NCBI GenBank assembly: GCA_964460435.1 | Contig: CAYWRH010000201.1 | Span: 1-5,223, forward strand | Length of the DNA: 5,223 nucleotides | Reading direction: 5' to 3' | Source: JAAZBV01 sp964460435 | GTDB lineage: Bacteria; Desulfobacterota; DSM-4660; Desulfatiglandales; HGW-15 | In this document: positions 5,178-5,223 of the stretch, piece after piece | Layout: every line of letters begins with the position of its first letter | Position numbering within the stretch: the first letter of the stretch is position 1 | Notes under the pieces: generated by a model | What the model was told of the DNA's origin: nothing | Seen by the model: only the letters and a program-made list of their open reading frames with translations | Databases searched by the model: none | Made by a program: the position numbers and the translations under genes

Positions 5178-5223
5178 AACATCTCTCCTGCTGGTAAATT
5201 ATGCCTTAATGTAATTGAAATGG

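Overview
The window looks like a piece of a moderately AT-rich chromosome from a Gram-negative bacterium. The grounds are a TonB C-terminal domain protein, a secreted (periplasmic-type) peptidyl-prolyl isomerase, and an 'ELFG' EF-hand-type calcium-loop protein. That last family, and the CACGGAG-type interspersed repeats seen here, are familiar to me from Desulfobacterota and related lineages. This placement is inference, not proven by a marker gene.

Layout, left to right. (1) 2-634, + strand: the 3' end of a TPR-TonB C-terminal domain protein, cut by the window edge. (2) 635-863: an intergenic stretch with degenerate repeats that may be a worn-out insertion-sequence end, then a clear promoter whose -10 box sits inside a palindrome. 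(3) 864-1564, + strand: an intact two-gene type II toxin-antitoxin operon, Phd/YefM antitoxin then VapC-like PIN ribonuclease. (4) 1556-2100, - strand: a graveyard tail-to-tail with that operon. It holds a transposase-like scrap, then a broken second VapC-like gene that lacks its N-terminal third, has a probable nonsense mutation near its C-terminus, and keeps a good ribosome-binding site and promoter-like elements. (5) 2159-3178, + strand: a 339-residue calcium-loop protein with no signal peptide. (6) 3179-3334: a convergent intergenic region with a stem-loop at the stop codon and an interspersed inverted repeat followed by a T-run. (7) 3335-4186, - strand: a DMT/EamA-family permease. (8) 4187-4346: a second copy of the same interspersed repeat. 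(9) 4347-5177, - strand: an exported FKBP-N/cyclophilin fusion peptidyl-prolyl isomerase.

The genes do not form one pathway. The working unit is the phd-vapC operon, where toxin, antitoxin and a self-regulating promoter can all be read from sequence. Its neighbourhood of IS scraps and a dead second toxin suggests a site of repeated insertion and decay. The most unusual protein is the PPIase, which pairs the Mip/FkpA-type dimerisation domain with a cyclophilin catalytic domain instead of an FKBP one. I saw no CRISPR array, tRNA or rRNA, and no strong case for a wholly new multi-gene system.
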